DNA of 64,000 bases from VRUE01 sp963774405 (GCA_963774405.1 CAVZEV010000002.1:228692-292691), one strand, 5' to 3'. Shown: positions 27,013 to 35,293, numbered from the stretch's first letter. Program-made: numbers and translations. The notes: generated by a model not told the origin, from the letters alone.

Positions 27013-27956
27013 ACGAGCAGCTCGCCGGCGCTGACGATCTCCTCGCCGTCGATCTCGATCGTCGGCTCGAGCACGACGCAGTCGAGGTGCACCGGGACCT
27101 GGACCTTGCCGCCGATCGCCGCCGAGGCGCCGAAGGCGACGTGGGCGGTGCCGAGGATCTTCTCGTCCTCGAGGATGTTGCCGGTCAGCGTCGCCTCTTC
27201 GTTGGTGCCGATCCCCAGCTCGGCGATGTTGGTGCCGTCCTCGCCGTGCGCGGTCAGCAGTTCCATCAGCGTGTCGCCCTCGGGACCGGTCGCGTCGACC
27301 AGGTGACCGTTGCGCACGGTCAGCTCGACCGGCGTCTCGACCTTGCCGACGCCGGCGATCGAGCCGTCGACGACGAGCGTGCCCTCACCGCTGCTGGGCG
27401 AGACGAAGGCCTCGCCGCAGGGCAGGTTGCCGAAGGCGCCGGGGGTGTCGAGCACGCCCGCGTCGGCAATCGGAATCCGTTCCTGCAGGCCGAGGCGCAG
27501 GTCGCTGCCGTGCCCGCAGGTGATCCGCGCCTCCTCGCCCCGGTGCAGGACGGCCGCCAGGGCGGCGCCGCGCCGGCGCAGCTCGGGCATGTCGGCGTTC
27601 ATCAGCCGCGCCAGCATGTCCGAGGTGACCCCGGGCAGCGTGGCGATCCGGGCGCCGGCCTGATTGGCGGCGCGGCGCGCGTAGGTGTGGGAGAGCGACT
27701 GGATCGTCGGCGCCAGCACCACGTGGGAGGCGATCATCGCCGCCGCCACGGGCGTCGGCGGCTCGGCCCCGTTGGATTCGAGCTCGGAGATCACCGCCAG
27801 CGTCGCGAAGGCCCCGTCGCCCTCGGCCTCGATCCGCATCAGAGCGCCGATGTCCTCGGTCACCGGGTTGCAGATCACCAACACCTCCTCGCCCGGTTCC
27901 ACCCGCAGGCAATCGCGAATAACCGTGCGCACCGCCCTGTCCAACTCCTGCGTCAC
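27009..27956 (-). CDS. M29-like aminopeptidase
   Basis: A 315-residue protein. The C-terminal half carries the recognisable features: EGTLVVDGSIAGVG, NIAELGIGTNEEATLTGNIL and EDEKILGTAHVAFGASAAIGG, then VPVHLDCVVLEPTIEIDGEEI with His and Glu residues typical of the thermophilic metallopeptidase (M29/leucyl aminopeptidase) family. I start at GTG 27956 because TAGCCT lies 7 bases upstream. Shorter than classic AmpS/PepS (~400 aa), so it belongs to the short branch. Cytoplasmic peptide trimming is the likely role. Confidence 0.78.
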   Translation of the reverse strand: MTQELDRAVRTVIRDCLRVEPGEEVLVICNPVTEDIGALMRIEAEGDGAFATLAVISELESNGAEPPTPVAAAMIASHVVLAPTIQSLSHTYARRAANQAGARIATLPGVTSDMLARLMNADMPELRRRGAALAAVLHRGEEARITCGHGSDLRLGLQERIPIADAGVLDTPGAFGNLPCGEAFVSPSSGEGTLVVDGSIAGVGKVETPVELTVRNGHLVDATGPEGDTLMELLTAHGEDGTNIAELGIGTNEEATLTGNILEDEKILGTAHVAFGASAAIGGKVQVPVHLDCVVLEPTIEIDGEEIVSAGELLV

Positions 27957-28026
27957 CCCGACAAGGCTAAGCCCTATCGCGCCAAGACGACGCACACCCC
28001 GCCCATCGCTACGATCCCGACTCCCC

Positions 28027-28100
28027 GCCGGAGTAGCTCAGCTGGTTAGAGCAGCGGAATCATAATCCGCGTGTCGGGGGTTCGAGTCCCTCCTCCGGCA
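28027..28100 (+). tRNA. tRNA-Met (CAT anticodon)
   Basis: A 74-nt cloverleaf. The acceptor GCCGGAG (28027-28033) pairs with CTCCGGC (28093-28099); discriminator A28100. The anticodon stem GCGGA/TCCGC encloses ATCATAA, giving anticodon CAT. The T-arm has GGTTCGAGTCC. No CCA is encoded. A tRNA-Ile2 (lysidine-modified CAT) cannot be fully excluded, but the sequence reads like elongator Met. A TACGAT box lies upstream. Confidence 0.95.
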
Positions 28101-28133
28101 TGGCTTCGGCAAGCGGAATGCGCCGCATCCCGA

Positions 28134-28147
28134 GGCCCGAAGGGGCC
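28134..28147 (+). terminator. Short hairpin after tRNA-Met
   Basis: GGCCC-GAAG-GGGCC followed by GATTTGG; 5-bp GC stem, weak tail. A possible terminator of the tRNA transcript. Confidence 0.4.
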
Positions 28148-28216
28148 GATTTGGCAGGGGGGTGGCAAGGGTCCAGCCCTGAAAAGCCCGTGGAAGCAGC
28201 GGGTATCATCGACTGC

Positions 28217-28408
28217 GTGAAACCCATCCGCACCGATTTCAAGGGCTACGAGGGCAAGTACGTGGCGACCGACACCCGCACGGGCCAGGTCGTGATCGCC
28301 GACGAGGACCTGAAAGTCGTGCTGGAGAAAGCCCGCAAGCTGGATCACGTCGTCGTCGGCGGGCGGGTTCCCCACGCGGACGAGCCGATCTACGTCGGCC
28401 TTGGCTGA
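28217..28408 (+). CDS. DUF5678 family protein
   Basis: A 63-residue protein from GTG 28217: DFKGYEGKYVATDTRTGQVV, then ADEDLKVVLEKARKLD and VPHADEPIYVGLG. The 'YxGKYVA...vvAxdxdLxxlxxkA' layout is that of DUF5678, small proteins of unknown function often next to retropepsin-like aspartyl protease genes. That is the case here: its stop overlaps the next gene. Expressed from the region just behind a tRNA gene. Confidence 0.75.
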   Translation: MKPIRTDFKGYEGKYVATDTRTGQVVIADEDLKVVLEKARKLDHVVVGGRVPHADEPIYVGLG

Positions 28409-28759
28409 GCCGAAGACCCCCTGGCTCTATCCCTATCGGGAAGACCCCAGCAGACGCGCCTGGGGCAGCCGGTGTTTCGGCCCTTCGTGCCCGTCTCACT
28501 CGCCACGGACGATGCATCGACGCCCGAGCTAGAGGGACTGATCGACACCGGAGCAGACGCGATCCTCGCGAGCGACCTGCTGGCGGACGAGCTTGGTCTC
28601 GACCTGGCCGACAACGAGGGTGAGGAACTGCACGCCGTCGGCGGGCGCCACCTGCGCCTTGTGGACGTCAAGGCCCGCGAGGCGCAGGTCACCAAGCGTC
28701 TCGTCACTCAGCTCGAGGCGCTTGGCCACAGCGTCACCTTGGAGGCAGCGGCTGCCTGA
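28401..28759 (+). pseudogene. Retropepsin-like aspartyl protease, frameshifted and with a foreign tail
   Basis: Begins at TTG 28401 overlapping the DUF5678 stop (LAEPKTPWLYPYREDP). It shifts frame near 28440 at a C4 run; a fifth C restores QTRLGQPVFRPFVPVSLA. The catalytic motif LIDTGADAILAS (DTGA) is clear. After LHAVGGR the family normally has about 60 more residues, but here the sequence changes to a helical tail (VTKRLVTQLEALGHSVTLEA) unlike aspartyl proteases and then stops. The indel is probably technical. The tail change suggests a real deletion or insertion joining another gene's 3' end. Confidence 0.65.
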
Positions 28760-28794
28760 GGGTTTATTTTCCTGTCAGACGAGGTGAGCTTTCC

Positions 28795-29007
28795 GTGGAG
28801 GCCGATGCACGTCGCGTCGCGCCTGATCGCAAGTTCGGTGCCGGTCCCCAGGCGCTTCGCGACTTCTACGTCGCCCTGGGAGAGCTTCTTGCCATCGCAG
28901 ACCAAGACCTCCCGGCAGACCCCGCGCCATATAAGCGTCTCATGGAACTGCGAAGGCAAGTCGATACCCTTCGACGCAGAGCATCTCGACGCACGGCAAG
29001 ACAATGA
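28795..29007 (+). CDS. Small hypothetical protein
   Basis: A 70-residue protein from GTG 28795 with an upstream GAGGTGAG ribosome binding site. Predicted helical, with LRDFYVALGELLAIADQD and a basic Arg-rich end (VDTLRRRASRRTARQ). No family recognised. Its stop overlaps the next ATG (ATGA), so it is coupled to the following gene as a two-gene unit of toxin-antitoxin size, though neither matches a known pair. Confidence 0.55.
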   Translation: MEADARRVAPDRKFGAGPQALRDFYVALGELLAIADQDLPADPAPYKRLMELRRQVDTLRRRASRRTARQ

Positions 29008-29255
29008 GCCCAGACGAAATCAAGCATTTCCTGGTCAGCTACGACCCGGATACCGGTAAGACGGAGGTTGATCCCTTCGGCACGGACTACGACGCCGCCC
29101 AGGCGGCGTATGCAGAAGCCGAGCAGACCAACGCCAACGACGAAAAGCTCGACATCGTTCTCCTCAGCGCCGACTCGCTGGAGACGATCAAGCAAACCCA
29201 TTCGAGCTACTTCAAGGACAGCGGCCAACAGCTTAAGGAGCTTCTGGCGGGCTGA
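29004..29255 (+). CDS. Small hypothetical protein
   Basis: An 83-residue protein: HFLVSYDPDTGKTEVDPFGT, DYDAAQAAYAEAEQTN, then DIVLLSADSLETIKQTHSSY and FKDSG. The strand-helix-strand layout ending in 'vvLlsadSlexikxTHssYF' recurs in small actinobacterial and phage-associated proteins of unknown function. Translationally coupled to the preceding gene. Lower GC than the surrounding housekeeping genes suggests an accessory origin. Confidence 0.6.
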   Translation: MSPDEIKHFLVSYDPDTGKTEVDPFGTDYDAAQAAYAEAEQTNANDEKLDIVLLSADSLETIKQTHSSYFKDSGQQLKELLAG

Positions 29256-29395
29256 TCCTTAGCGGGCCGGTCGGGCTTCTCCCGCTTGCGCCGCGCACCC
29301 AACTCGTCGCTTTCGGCAGAACTCCGTGCCGGTGACAGGGAGCATCCCGCGCAGAGCGAGTCGTGTTGCGGTATGGCGGCACTACCCTGATCGCC

Positions 29396-29584
29396 ATGGC
29401 GTCTCTTTGGGCCGCATCGCTGCTATTGCTCTTCGCGGTCATCGCGGGTGGTTTCGCCTGCGTTGAAGCAGTCGGGAGCGGCGATTATCTGGTGGCCCTC
29501 GCGTTCGCTGCGATCACGCTGGTGTGCGCCGTGGGTTTCTCTGTGCCCTTCGTGTCTCGCCGCGTGAGGCAGTGGTGGTGGTAG
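29396..29584 (+). CDS. Small two-helix membrane protein
   Basis: 62 residues with two hydrophobic segments (MASLWAASLLLLFAVIAGGF and LVALAFAAITLVCAVGFSVP) and a basic, Trp-rich end (RRVRQWWW). ATG 29396 is chosen because TACCCT lies 7 bases upstream, a leaderless arrangement seen repeatedly in this window. No family recognised. Confidence 0.5.
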   Translation: MASLWAASLLLLFAVIAGGFACVEAVGSGDYLVALAFAAITLVCAVGFSVPFVSRRVRQWWW

Positions 29585-29678
29585 CCGAGAGCCAGGCGAT
29601 CACCGCGCTCGGTCGCCCGGCGTGTGTTCGCCGGCGTGGCCCCGGACGCTCGGGCGCCCGGGGTCACGCCGAGAGTGC

Positions 29679-30701
29679 TTACTCCTTGAGCGTGATCTTG
29701 ACCTTCGAGCCCGGGGCGAGGATCTTGCCCGGTTTCGGGTTCTGCTTGCTCACCTTGCCGGTCTTGGCGGTGGCGCCTTTGAGCTTCTTGACCTTGCCGA
29801 CCTTGCAGTCGCCCTTGCGGATTTTCTTCTTGGCCGCCTTCAGCTTCTTGCCCTTCAGCTTGGGCACTTTGCAGCCCTTGTAGACGAAGGCCTGGGCGCC
29901 GGTGGCACTGCCGGCTACGGTGGTAACGGTTACCGGCACCGCGCCCAATGTGCTGCTTGGCGGGGCAATCGCGGTTATCTGTCCTTCTGAGTTAACCGCG
30001 AAGCTCGCCGGGACCGATCCGAAGCTGACCCCGGAGACGCCGGCGAAATTCGTACCCGCGATCACCACGCTGGCCCCAGCGATCGGGCCTTCGGCGGGAG
30101 CGATCGAGGCGATCGTCGGGGGCGGGAGGAGGGATGCCGAGATGTTGAGGCGACCTTCCGGATAGGGATTTTCCGGGAAAGCGCTCGGAACCGTGAAAGA
30201 GCCACCCGCGGCCACATTTCCTTCATGCCAGCTGATCTGGTCCCCTTCCAACCCGGTTTCGAGAAAGCAGTCCGCCTGGGCTCCGGCTGACAGGAAGATG
30301 CCGAGGATATCCCCGGCCTGAACGGGAATGTTGACCGGGAACGTGTTCAGCCCGGGCGTCAGCGCGCGGGGACCGTCTTGGCCAACGACCAGGTAGGCTC
30401 CAGGCCCAATGGCGCGGTACACCTTCATGCCAAGTGTCTGACCAGGTTCCGTACCTACCTGAGTGCTCCAGGAGGTGATCACACCCGCGCCCGGGGCGCC
30501 ATAGCTGTTTCCAGCCGCGACCGAGGTCTGCAGTTCGTCATACGGAACCCCGTAATTGCAGTTTTCCGCTGGCCTGCTCGCAGGCGCCAGCTGACCCACC
30601 GTGATCTGTGCGCTCGCGCTGGAGCTGACCGCGAGCAGCATCAACACTCCGCACAATGCCGCCAGAACGACGGCCCGATCACCCAAGAATCGCTTCATCA
30701 A
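29679..30701 (-). CDS. Secreted protein with IPT/TIG and PASTA-like domains
   Basis: 340 residues. A signal peptide (VLMLLAVSSSASAQ) is followed by a beta-rich domain (~30-200) with a Cys pair. An IPT/TIG domain (PTIASIAPAEGPIAGASVVI...ITAIAPPSS...) covers ~200-275. A very basic PASTA-like tail (KVPKLKGKKLKAAKKKIRKG...GKVSKQNPKPGKIL...GSKVKITL) covers ~277-340. PASTA domains bind muropeptides, so it probably sits at the cell wall. The IPT plus PASTA ending recurs in Solirubrobacterales-type secretomes. Convergent with the small membrane gene. Confidence 0.82.
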   Translation of the reverse strand: MMKRFLGDRAVVLAALCGVLMLLAVSSSASAQITVGQLAPASRPAENCNYGVPYDELQTSVAAGNSYGAPGAGVITSWSTQVGTEPGQTLGMKVYRAIGPGAYLVVGQDGPRALTPGLNTFPVNIPVQAGDILGIFLSAGAQADCFLETGLEGDQISWHEGNVAAGGSFTVPSAFPENPYPEGRLNISASLLPPPTIASIAPAEGPIAGASVVIAGTNFAGVSGVSFGSVPASFAVNSEGQITAIAPPSSTLGAVPVTVTTVAGSATGAQAFVYKGCKVPKLKGKKLKAAKKKIRKGDCKVGKVKKLKGATAKTGKVSKQNPKPGKILAPGSKVKITLKE

Positions 30702-30782
30702 CCCTCCATTCGGTGTTTCCGATTAGTTGGGAACCCTAGCCGTAATAGAGGCGGCGACGAAGGGGCAGCTTCAGGCGGGGTA

Positions 30783-32522
30783 CTAGGTGTTCTGGTAGAG
30801 CGGGCCGTCGCCGCCCTCGGGGGTGGTGAGGCGGCCGCCCTTGGCGGTGATCGCGCCGCACTGGACGCAGTTGGTGTAGTTGACGATCACGTCGATGTCG
30901 CCGGCTTCGGGGGCGTCGTCGGGGATCTCGTAGACGCCGGCGGGGCACATGTAGTTCCAGGTCTCGGCGATCTCTCTGCGGGACCCGCTTCTGCACGCGG
31001 ATGTGGTTGGGGGCGTCGTCGCGGGTCGCGTTGCCGGTGATGAAGACGCTGGAGAGCTTGTCGAAGGTGAGCTTGCCGTCGGGCTGGGGGTAGCTGTCCT
31101 TCGTCTCGCCGATGAACATCGGCTGGGCGTCGTTGCGGTGGATCTTCCAGCGACCGCCCGGGAAACGGCCCTTGGTGGCGATCATCGAGGTGACCAGCCG
31201 GGCCGCCCTTGAGCAGGCCCTTCTGGAAGGGCTGGCGGGTGTTGCGCTGTTCGTAGAGTTCCTTGCCGACGAGCGAGTCGGCGATCGCCTCCTCGTAGCC
31301 GGAGAAGTCGTTGCTGTCCTGCTTCAGCGCGGCGTAGATCGGCTCCGCGGCGAGCATCCCGGACTTGATCGCGTAGTGGACGCCCTTCAGCGCCGCCAGG
31401 TTGACCATGCCGGCGGCGTCGCCGACTGAGCACCGCGCCCGGCATCGAGAGTTTCGGCATCGCCCAGTAGCCGCCGGCCGGGATCGCCTTGGCGCCCCAG
31501 CTGACCCGCTCGCCGCCCTCGAGGATGTCGCGCACCATCGGGTGGGTCTTGAACTGCTGCAGCAGGTCGTGGGCGGAGGTGGTGGCGTCGGCGTAGTCGA
31601 GGTCGAGCACGAAGCCGATCGAGACCAGGTCCTCGCCGGTCTTCTCGTCTTTCATCGGGTAGATCCAGGAGCCGCCGATCTGGTGGTACTTGGCGGAGAT
31701 CTTCAGCGGCCAGCCGGCGACGGTGTGGATGACGCGGTCGAGCGGCTTCGTCACCTTCCAGACCTCTTTGACGCCGAGCTCCCAGACCTGCGGCTCGCGG
31801 CCCTCGTCGAGGCCGAACTCGCCGACGGCGGCGTCGGTCAGGTGGCCCCAGCAGCCCTCGGCCAGCACCGTCGCCTTGGCGGCGATGTCGGTGCCGGGCT
31901 CGAAGTTGCCCTGCTCCTCGCCGTCTTTGCCGCGGCCCTTGTCGCCGGAGCGGACGCCGACCACGGCGCCGTCGTCGACGATCAGCTGCGTCGCCGCGGT
32001 CTCGGTCAGCAGGTAGGCGCCGGCCTCCTCGGCCTGGGCCTGCATGTAGCGGCAGAGGGCGGAGACCGAGATCACCTCGTTGCCGTGGTTGCGCTGCGGC
32101 GGCGGGGGCGGGATGCGGAGCTTGCGCTTGCCGTTGGGGAGGAGGTAGATCGCCTCCTTCTTCACCTCGCCGAAGGCGAAGCCCTCCTGGCGCCACTGCT
32201 CGCGGCTGAGGTCGGGGAAGAGCTCCTGCAGCGGGCCGGGGCGCATGACCGCGCCGGAGAGGTTGTGGCCGCCGCAGGTTTTCGCCTTCTCGATCACCGC
32301 CACCGGGACCTCGCCGAGCTTCTCCATCGTCTCCGGGTCGTCGGCCAGCAGCGCCAGCAGGCGGTTGGCGCAGGCCAGGCCGGCGGTGCCGCCGCCGACG
32401 ATCGCGACGCCGATCTCGATCCGCTCGTCCTCGCCGTCGAGGCCGCGCTTGACGAACTCCTTCTCGACGTCGACCGGAGGCGGGAAGTCCGCCGGGGAGA
32501 CCTTGCCGTTAGAGCCTGCCAT
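30783..32522 (-). CDS. Electron-transfer flavoprotein:quinone oxidoreductase, three frameshifts
   Basis: A membrane-bound FAD/[4Fe-4S] enzyme passing electrons from ETF (acyl-CoA oxidation) to quinone. FAD motif VAIVGGGTAGLACANRLL; then KTCGGHNLSGAVM, GWPLKISAKYHQIGGSWIYP, and the ferredoxin-like end CPAGVYEIPDDAP...NCVQCGAI. The CxxCxxC word reads C-V-Q-C-G-A-I, so the last usual Cys is Ile and only three cluster Cys remain. Frame breaks near 31428, 31199 and 30985 are each repaired by one base. A palindromic operator and TATAGT box sit upstream; the start is ATG 32522, probably leaderless. Confidence 0.9.
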
Positions 32523-32530
32523 CGGCCGGC

Positions 32531-32559
32531 ACTATAGCCGTTGACTGACGAGTCAATCA
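32531..32559 (-). promoter_or_regulatory. Palindromic operator over the ETF-QO promoter
   Basis: TTGACT-GACG-AGTCAA (32541-32556) is a perfect 6-bp inverted repeat with GAC/GTC inner symmetry. The minus-strand -10 TATAGT (32536-32531) lies 8 bases before the ATG. TetR-type regulators of fatty-acid oxidation use operators of this shape (TGACnnnnGTCA); assignment to that family is an inference from the downstream enzyme. Confidence 0.6.
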
Positions 32560-32632
32560 GTGCCAGATCGCACACAGGTGCAACGCGCTGCGGCCCCAGG
32601 GGGACCGGAAAACGTTGCAGTGCCCCGGACGC

Positions 32633-33925
32633 TCAGCTGAGCGTGGCGCCGACGCCGCGCCGGCGCAGCTCGTCGAGAACCTCGCCCATCGTCTCGACGT
32701 CGCAGGCGACGCCTTCGGGCCAGGACTTCTCGGGGTGCTCGTCGAGCGTCTTGTAGCCGTTGCCGCTGATGATCGCGACGACGGTGTCCTCAGGGCCGAG
32801 CTTGCCTTCGTTGGCGAGCTTCGCCGTGCAGGCGACCGTGGTGCCGCCGGCGGGCTCGGTGAGGATGCCCTCGGTCGCGCCCAGCAGGTCGATGCCCTCG
32901 AAGATCTCCTGGTCCGTCACCGAGGCGGCCGAGCCGCCGCGCGAGGTGACCGCGTCGACGACCAGCGGGCCGTCGCCGGGGGCGCCGATCGCGATCGAGT
33001 GGGCGGCCGTGTTCGGGGTCTGCGGCTCGATCTCCTCCGCGCCCTCGAGGATCGCGGTCGCGATCGGATCGCAGCCCTCGGCCTGGGCGACGTTGATCTT
33101 GGTCTGCGCGGTCTCGGCCAGGCCGACCAGCTCGAGCTCGTTCAGCCCCTTGTGCACGCGCGAGGAGAGCGTGCCGCCGGCGGCGGGGATGACGAAGTGG
33201 TCGGGCGATTGCCACTTGAGCTGCTCGACCACCTCGTAGGCCTCGGTCTTCGCCCCCTCGGCGTAGAACGGGCGCAGGGTGATGTTGGTGAACTGCATGC
33301 CGCTGGCCAGGGCCAGCTCGCGGCAGGCGCGGTTGGCCTGGTCGTAGTTGCCGTCGAGCTGGATCACCGCGGCGCCCAGCGCCCGGCAGGCGCGCGCCTT
33401 GCCGCGCTCCATGTTCGAGGGGTAGAAGACGTAGGCGGCGACGCCCGCCTTGGCGGCGAGCGAGGAGACGGCGGTGCCGACGTTGCCGGTCGAGACGCAG
33501 CCGATCTCGTCCTTGCCCAGCTCGAGCAGGCGGGCGACGGCCATCGAGACGACCCGGTCCTTGTAGGAGAGGCTCGGGCGCGAGGTGCTGTCGTCCTTGA
33601 GGTAGAGCTTCTTGAGGCCGAGCTCGGCGCCGAGCCGGTCGGCGTGGATCAGCGGCGTGCGGCCGCTGTAGCGGCCGACCCGGGCCTGGGCGCGGGCGTC
33701 GAGGATCGGCAGCAGCTCCTCGAAGCGCCAGATGTTGATCTCGCGCTCGGCCGGCGGGATCTCGCCGAGGCGCTGCTTCGCCAGCTCGTAGTCGTACTCG
33801 ATGTCAAGCCCGTTGCCGCAGCCGTGGCACTTGAAGGACGTGTCGAACAGCGGGTAGGTGCGGCCGCAATCACGGCAGACCAGTTCGGTCGCGCAGGAGC
33901 GGGTGCGGGCCTCGTCGTTCAACAT
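32633..33925 (-). CDS. thrC: Threonine synthase
   Basis: A 430-residue PLP enzyme converting O-phosphohomoserine to threonine. The N-terminus has a zinc-ribbon-like CRDCGRTY...CHGCGN. It continues with SGRTPLIHADRLG, the PLP lysine in RPSLSYKDR, GCVSTGNVGTAVSSLAAKAG, and the phosphate-binding AAGGTLSSRVHKGL. The start is ATG 33925 with a strong GGAGGAG six bases upstream. It is preceded by a ~445-nt leader with its own promoter, small ORF and GC-rich hairpin, so expression is probably controlled at the leader. Frame intact. Confidence 0.93.
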   Translation of the reverse strand: MLNDEARTRSCATELVCRDCGRTYPLFDTSFKCHGCGNGLDIEYDYELAKQRLGEIPPAEREINIWRFEELLPILDARAQARVGRYSGRTPLIHADRLGAELGLKKLYLKDDSTSRPSLSYKDRVVSMAVARLLELGKDEIGCVSTGNVGTAVSSLAAKAGVAAYVFYPSNMERGKARACRALGAAVIQLDGNYDQANRACRELALASGMQFTNITLRPFYAEGAKTEAYEVVEQLKWQSPDHFVIPAAGGTLSSRVHKGLNELELVGLAETAQTKINVAQAEGCDPIATAILEGAEEIEPQTPNTAAHSIAIGAPGDGPLVVDAVTSRGGSAASVTDQEIFEGIDLLGATEGILTEPAGGTTVACTAKLANEGKLGPEDTVVAIISGNGYKTLDEHPEKSWPEGVACDVETMGEVLDELRRRGVGATLS

Positions 33926-33955
33926 TGAATCTCCTCCGGACAAGAGTAAAGAAGT

Positions 33956-33995
33956 GGGCCCGCCCCGGCGGTGTCAGCTTCCGCGGGGCGGGCCC
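33956..33995 (-). terminator. GC-rich hairpin just upstream of thrC (attenuator-like)
   Basis: GGGCCCGCCCC (33956-33966) pairs perfectly with GGGGCGGGCCC (33985-33995), and an inner GCGG/CCGC extends the stem. On the minus strand it is followed by ACTTCTTTACTCTT and then the thrC ribosome binding site, so it could terminate or attenuate. Confidence 0.7.
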
Positions 33996-34129
33996 AACCT
34001 CCGACCAGCGCACTACTGGGCTCTGGCCTGAGCTACGGCTGCGTCGGGGCCTTTGACTGCGCTCCCCGGCGCGACTGTCCGGCGTGACCGGGTTTCCCAA
34101 TGCCACGCCTCACGAGCGCCATGGCCCAT

Positions 34130-34288
34130 TTACATGGCCGCCCCCCCTCTCCGGGGGCCAGGCTGCCAGAGGTGGGAGGGCGAAGTGGCCGCGTTGGCAC
34201 CGGGCAGTGTCGCGAGCTGGAGGTGGGGCAATGCCCACGACACCGTCGCCTCCCTGATGCTCTTGTTACGGCCAACAACTCGACTCAT
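34130..34288 (-). CDS. Small leader ORF upstream of thrC
   Basis: A 52-codon ORF (begins MSRVVGRNKSIREATVSW, ends RRGGAAM) preceded by AAAGGAG eight bases before ATG 34288, inside the thrC leader. It has only three Thr codons, so a simple Thr-codon attenuator is not obvious. It may be a coding leader peptide or a chance ORF within a structured RNA. Its stop is 135 nt before the hairpin. Confidence 0.35.
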   Translation of the reverse strand: MSRVVGRNKSIREATVSWALPHLQLATLPGANAATSPSHLWQPGPRRGGAAM

Positions 34289-34376
34289 GACTGGTCACTC
34301 CTTTGCCATCGCAAGGCGAGCCGCCCGGACTGGGTTCCCACCTCTCCACTTGGCGCTTGGTCGTCAGCGGGACTAC

Positions 34377-34405
34377 GTATAACAGATCAACCACCTACTG
34401 GTCAA
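34377..34405 (-). promoter_or_regulatory. Promoter for the thrC leader
   Basis: Minus strand TTGACC (34405-34400), 17-base spacer, TTATAC (34382-34377), preceded by an unusually AT-rich run (34406-34440) resembling an UP element. Near-consensus sigma-70 type; start expected near 34370. Confidence 0.75.
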
Positions 34406-34447
34406 GTCTTTTTGGTGTAAATTTTAAAAAGCGCTGGTTTTTGTCCG

Positions 34448-35287
34448 TCACATCGGCACTCTGGCCCGGGGCTGCCAGGTGAAAGTGCGCACGGCGCCCT
34501 CGAAGCCGGCGTCCGCGAGGCTCTCTCGATCGGCAACCGCGGGCGCGCAACCGGCCTCGGCGACGGCGATCGTCGTGCAGCCCGCCGCGGCGGCGTCGCT
34601 GATGCAGCGGTGCAGGACGGCGCACTGTCCGCGGCCGTCACCCTCGCGAACCAGGCGCGAGGCGAGGGCCAGCACGGCAATGTCCTCGTGCAGGTGCATC
34701 ACCACGTAGGCCAACGGCTCGTCGCCGTCGACGGCGCAGTAGCAGCGCCAGCCCGGCGTGCCCGGCAGGTCGAGGAAGAAGGTCGCGGCCCAGTTCGCGA
34801 AGCCGAGGCTCTCGGCCAGCGGATCGCCGAAGCCTTCGTCTTCGCAGGCGTCGACCCGCTCGTAGAGGTCGATGCCCGGCGGCGACTCGAAGTCCGGCGG
34901 CGAGCCGTCGCGCAGCAGCTTCACCGGCCCTTCATGGAGCAGGTAGTGGCGCTCCTGCAGCCACCGTTCGGCGGCCCGCTGCTCGGGCAGGCCGGTGGTC
35001 AGCGAGACGCGGAAATCGACATCGTGGCGTTCCATCCAGCGCACCGCCGCCGGCAGGTGGCCGTCCTCGACCGCGCCCGGTGCGCCCGCGCCGAGGATGA
35101 AGTTGAGCGCCGGCTCGGCCGCTTCCTCGGCGACGACGGCAGCCGCAACCGGACCGAACCGAACCATGTCGATCCCCAGGTCGACGACGGCATCCTCGCA
35201 GGCCGTATCCCAAAGTCCTCTCCAGAACTGCTTCTCGGCCTCGTCGAGAGCAACCGCGTCGAAAGCCGCGCTGCCTTCCGCTCCCAC
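34448..35287 (-). CDS. GNAT-type acetyltransferase with extra N-terminal domain
   Basis: 279 residues. The N-terminal half (AEKQFWRGLWDTACEDAVVD...LNFILGAGAPGAVED...AVRWMERHDVDFRVSL) and the C-terminal GNAT-like half (WRCYCAVDGDEPLAYVVMHL, then LASRLVREGDGRGQCAVLHR and AAAGCTTIAVAEAG) suggest a duplicated or tandem GNAT fold. The CoA loop is degenerate (REGDGRGQ). Substrate unknown. The GTG 35287 start is supported by a promoter 6 bases upstream. Confidence 0.75.
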   Translation of the reverse strand: MGAEGSAAFDAVALDEAEKQFWRGLWDTACEDAVVDLGIDMVRFGPVAAAVVAEEAAEPALNFILGAGAPGAVEDGHLPAAVRWMERHDVDFRVSLTTGLPEQRAAERWLQERHYLLHEGPVKLLRDGSPPDFESPPGIDLYERVDACEDEGFGDPLAESLGFANWAATFFLDLPGTPGWRCYCAVDGDEPLAYVVMHLHEDIAVLALASRLVREGDGRGQCAVLHRCISDAAAAGCTTIAVAEAGCAPAVADRESLADAGFEGAVRTFTWQPRARVPM

Positions 35288-35293
35288 ACCCGA

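Noticed and set aside
28100..29700. An integrated element with tRNA-Met as attachment site
   Set aside because: No duplicated tRNA 3' end or integrase was found in the following 1.6 kb.
34320..34370. T-box riboswitch in the thrC leader (GGTGGGAACC resembles the TGGNACC word)
   Set aside because: The core has an extra base and no matching stem I, specifier loop or antiterminator was found.
33930..34370. RNase P RNA or tmRNA
   Set aside because: Size and terminator fit, but GAGGAAAGTCC, ACAGAA and a tRNA-like GTTCGA end are absent on both strands.
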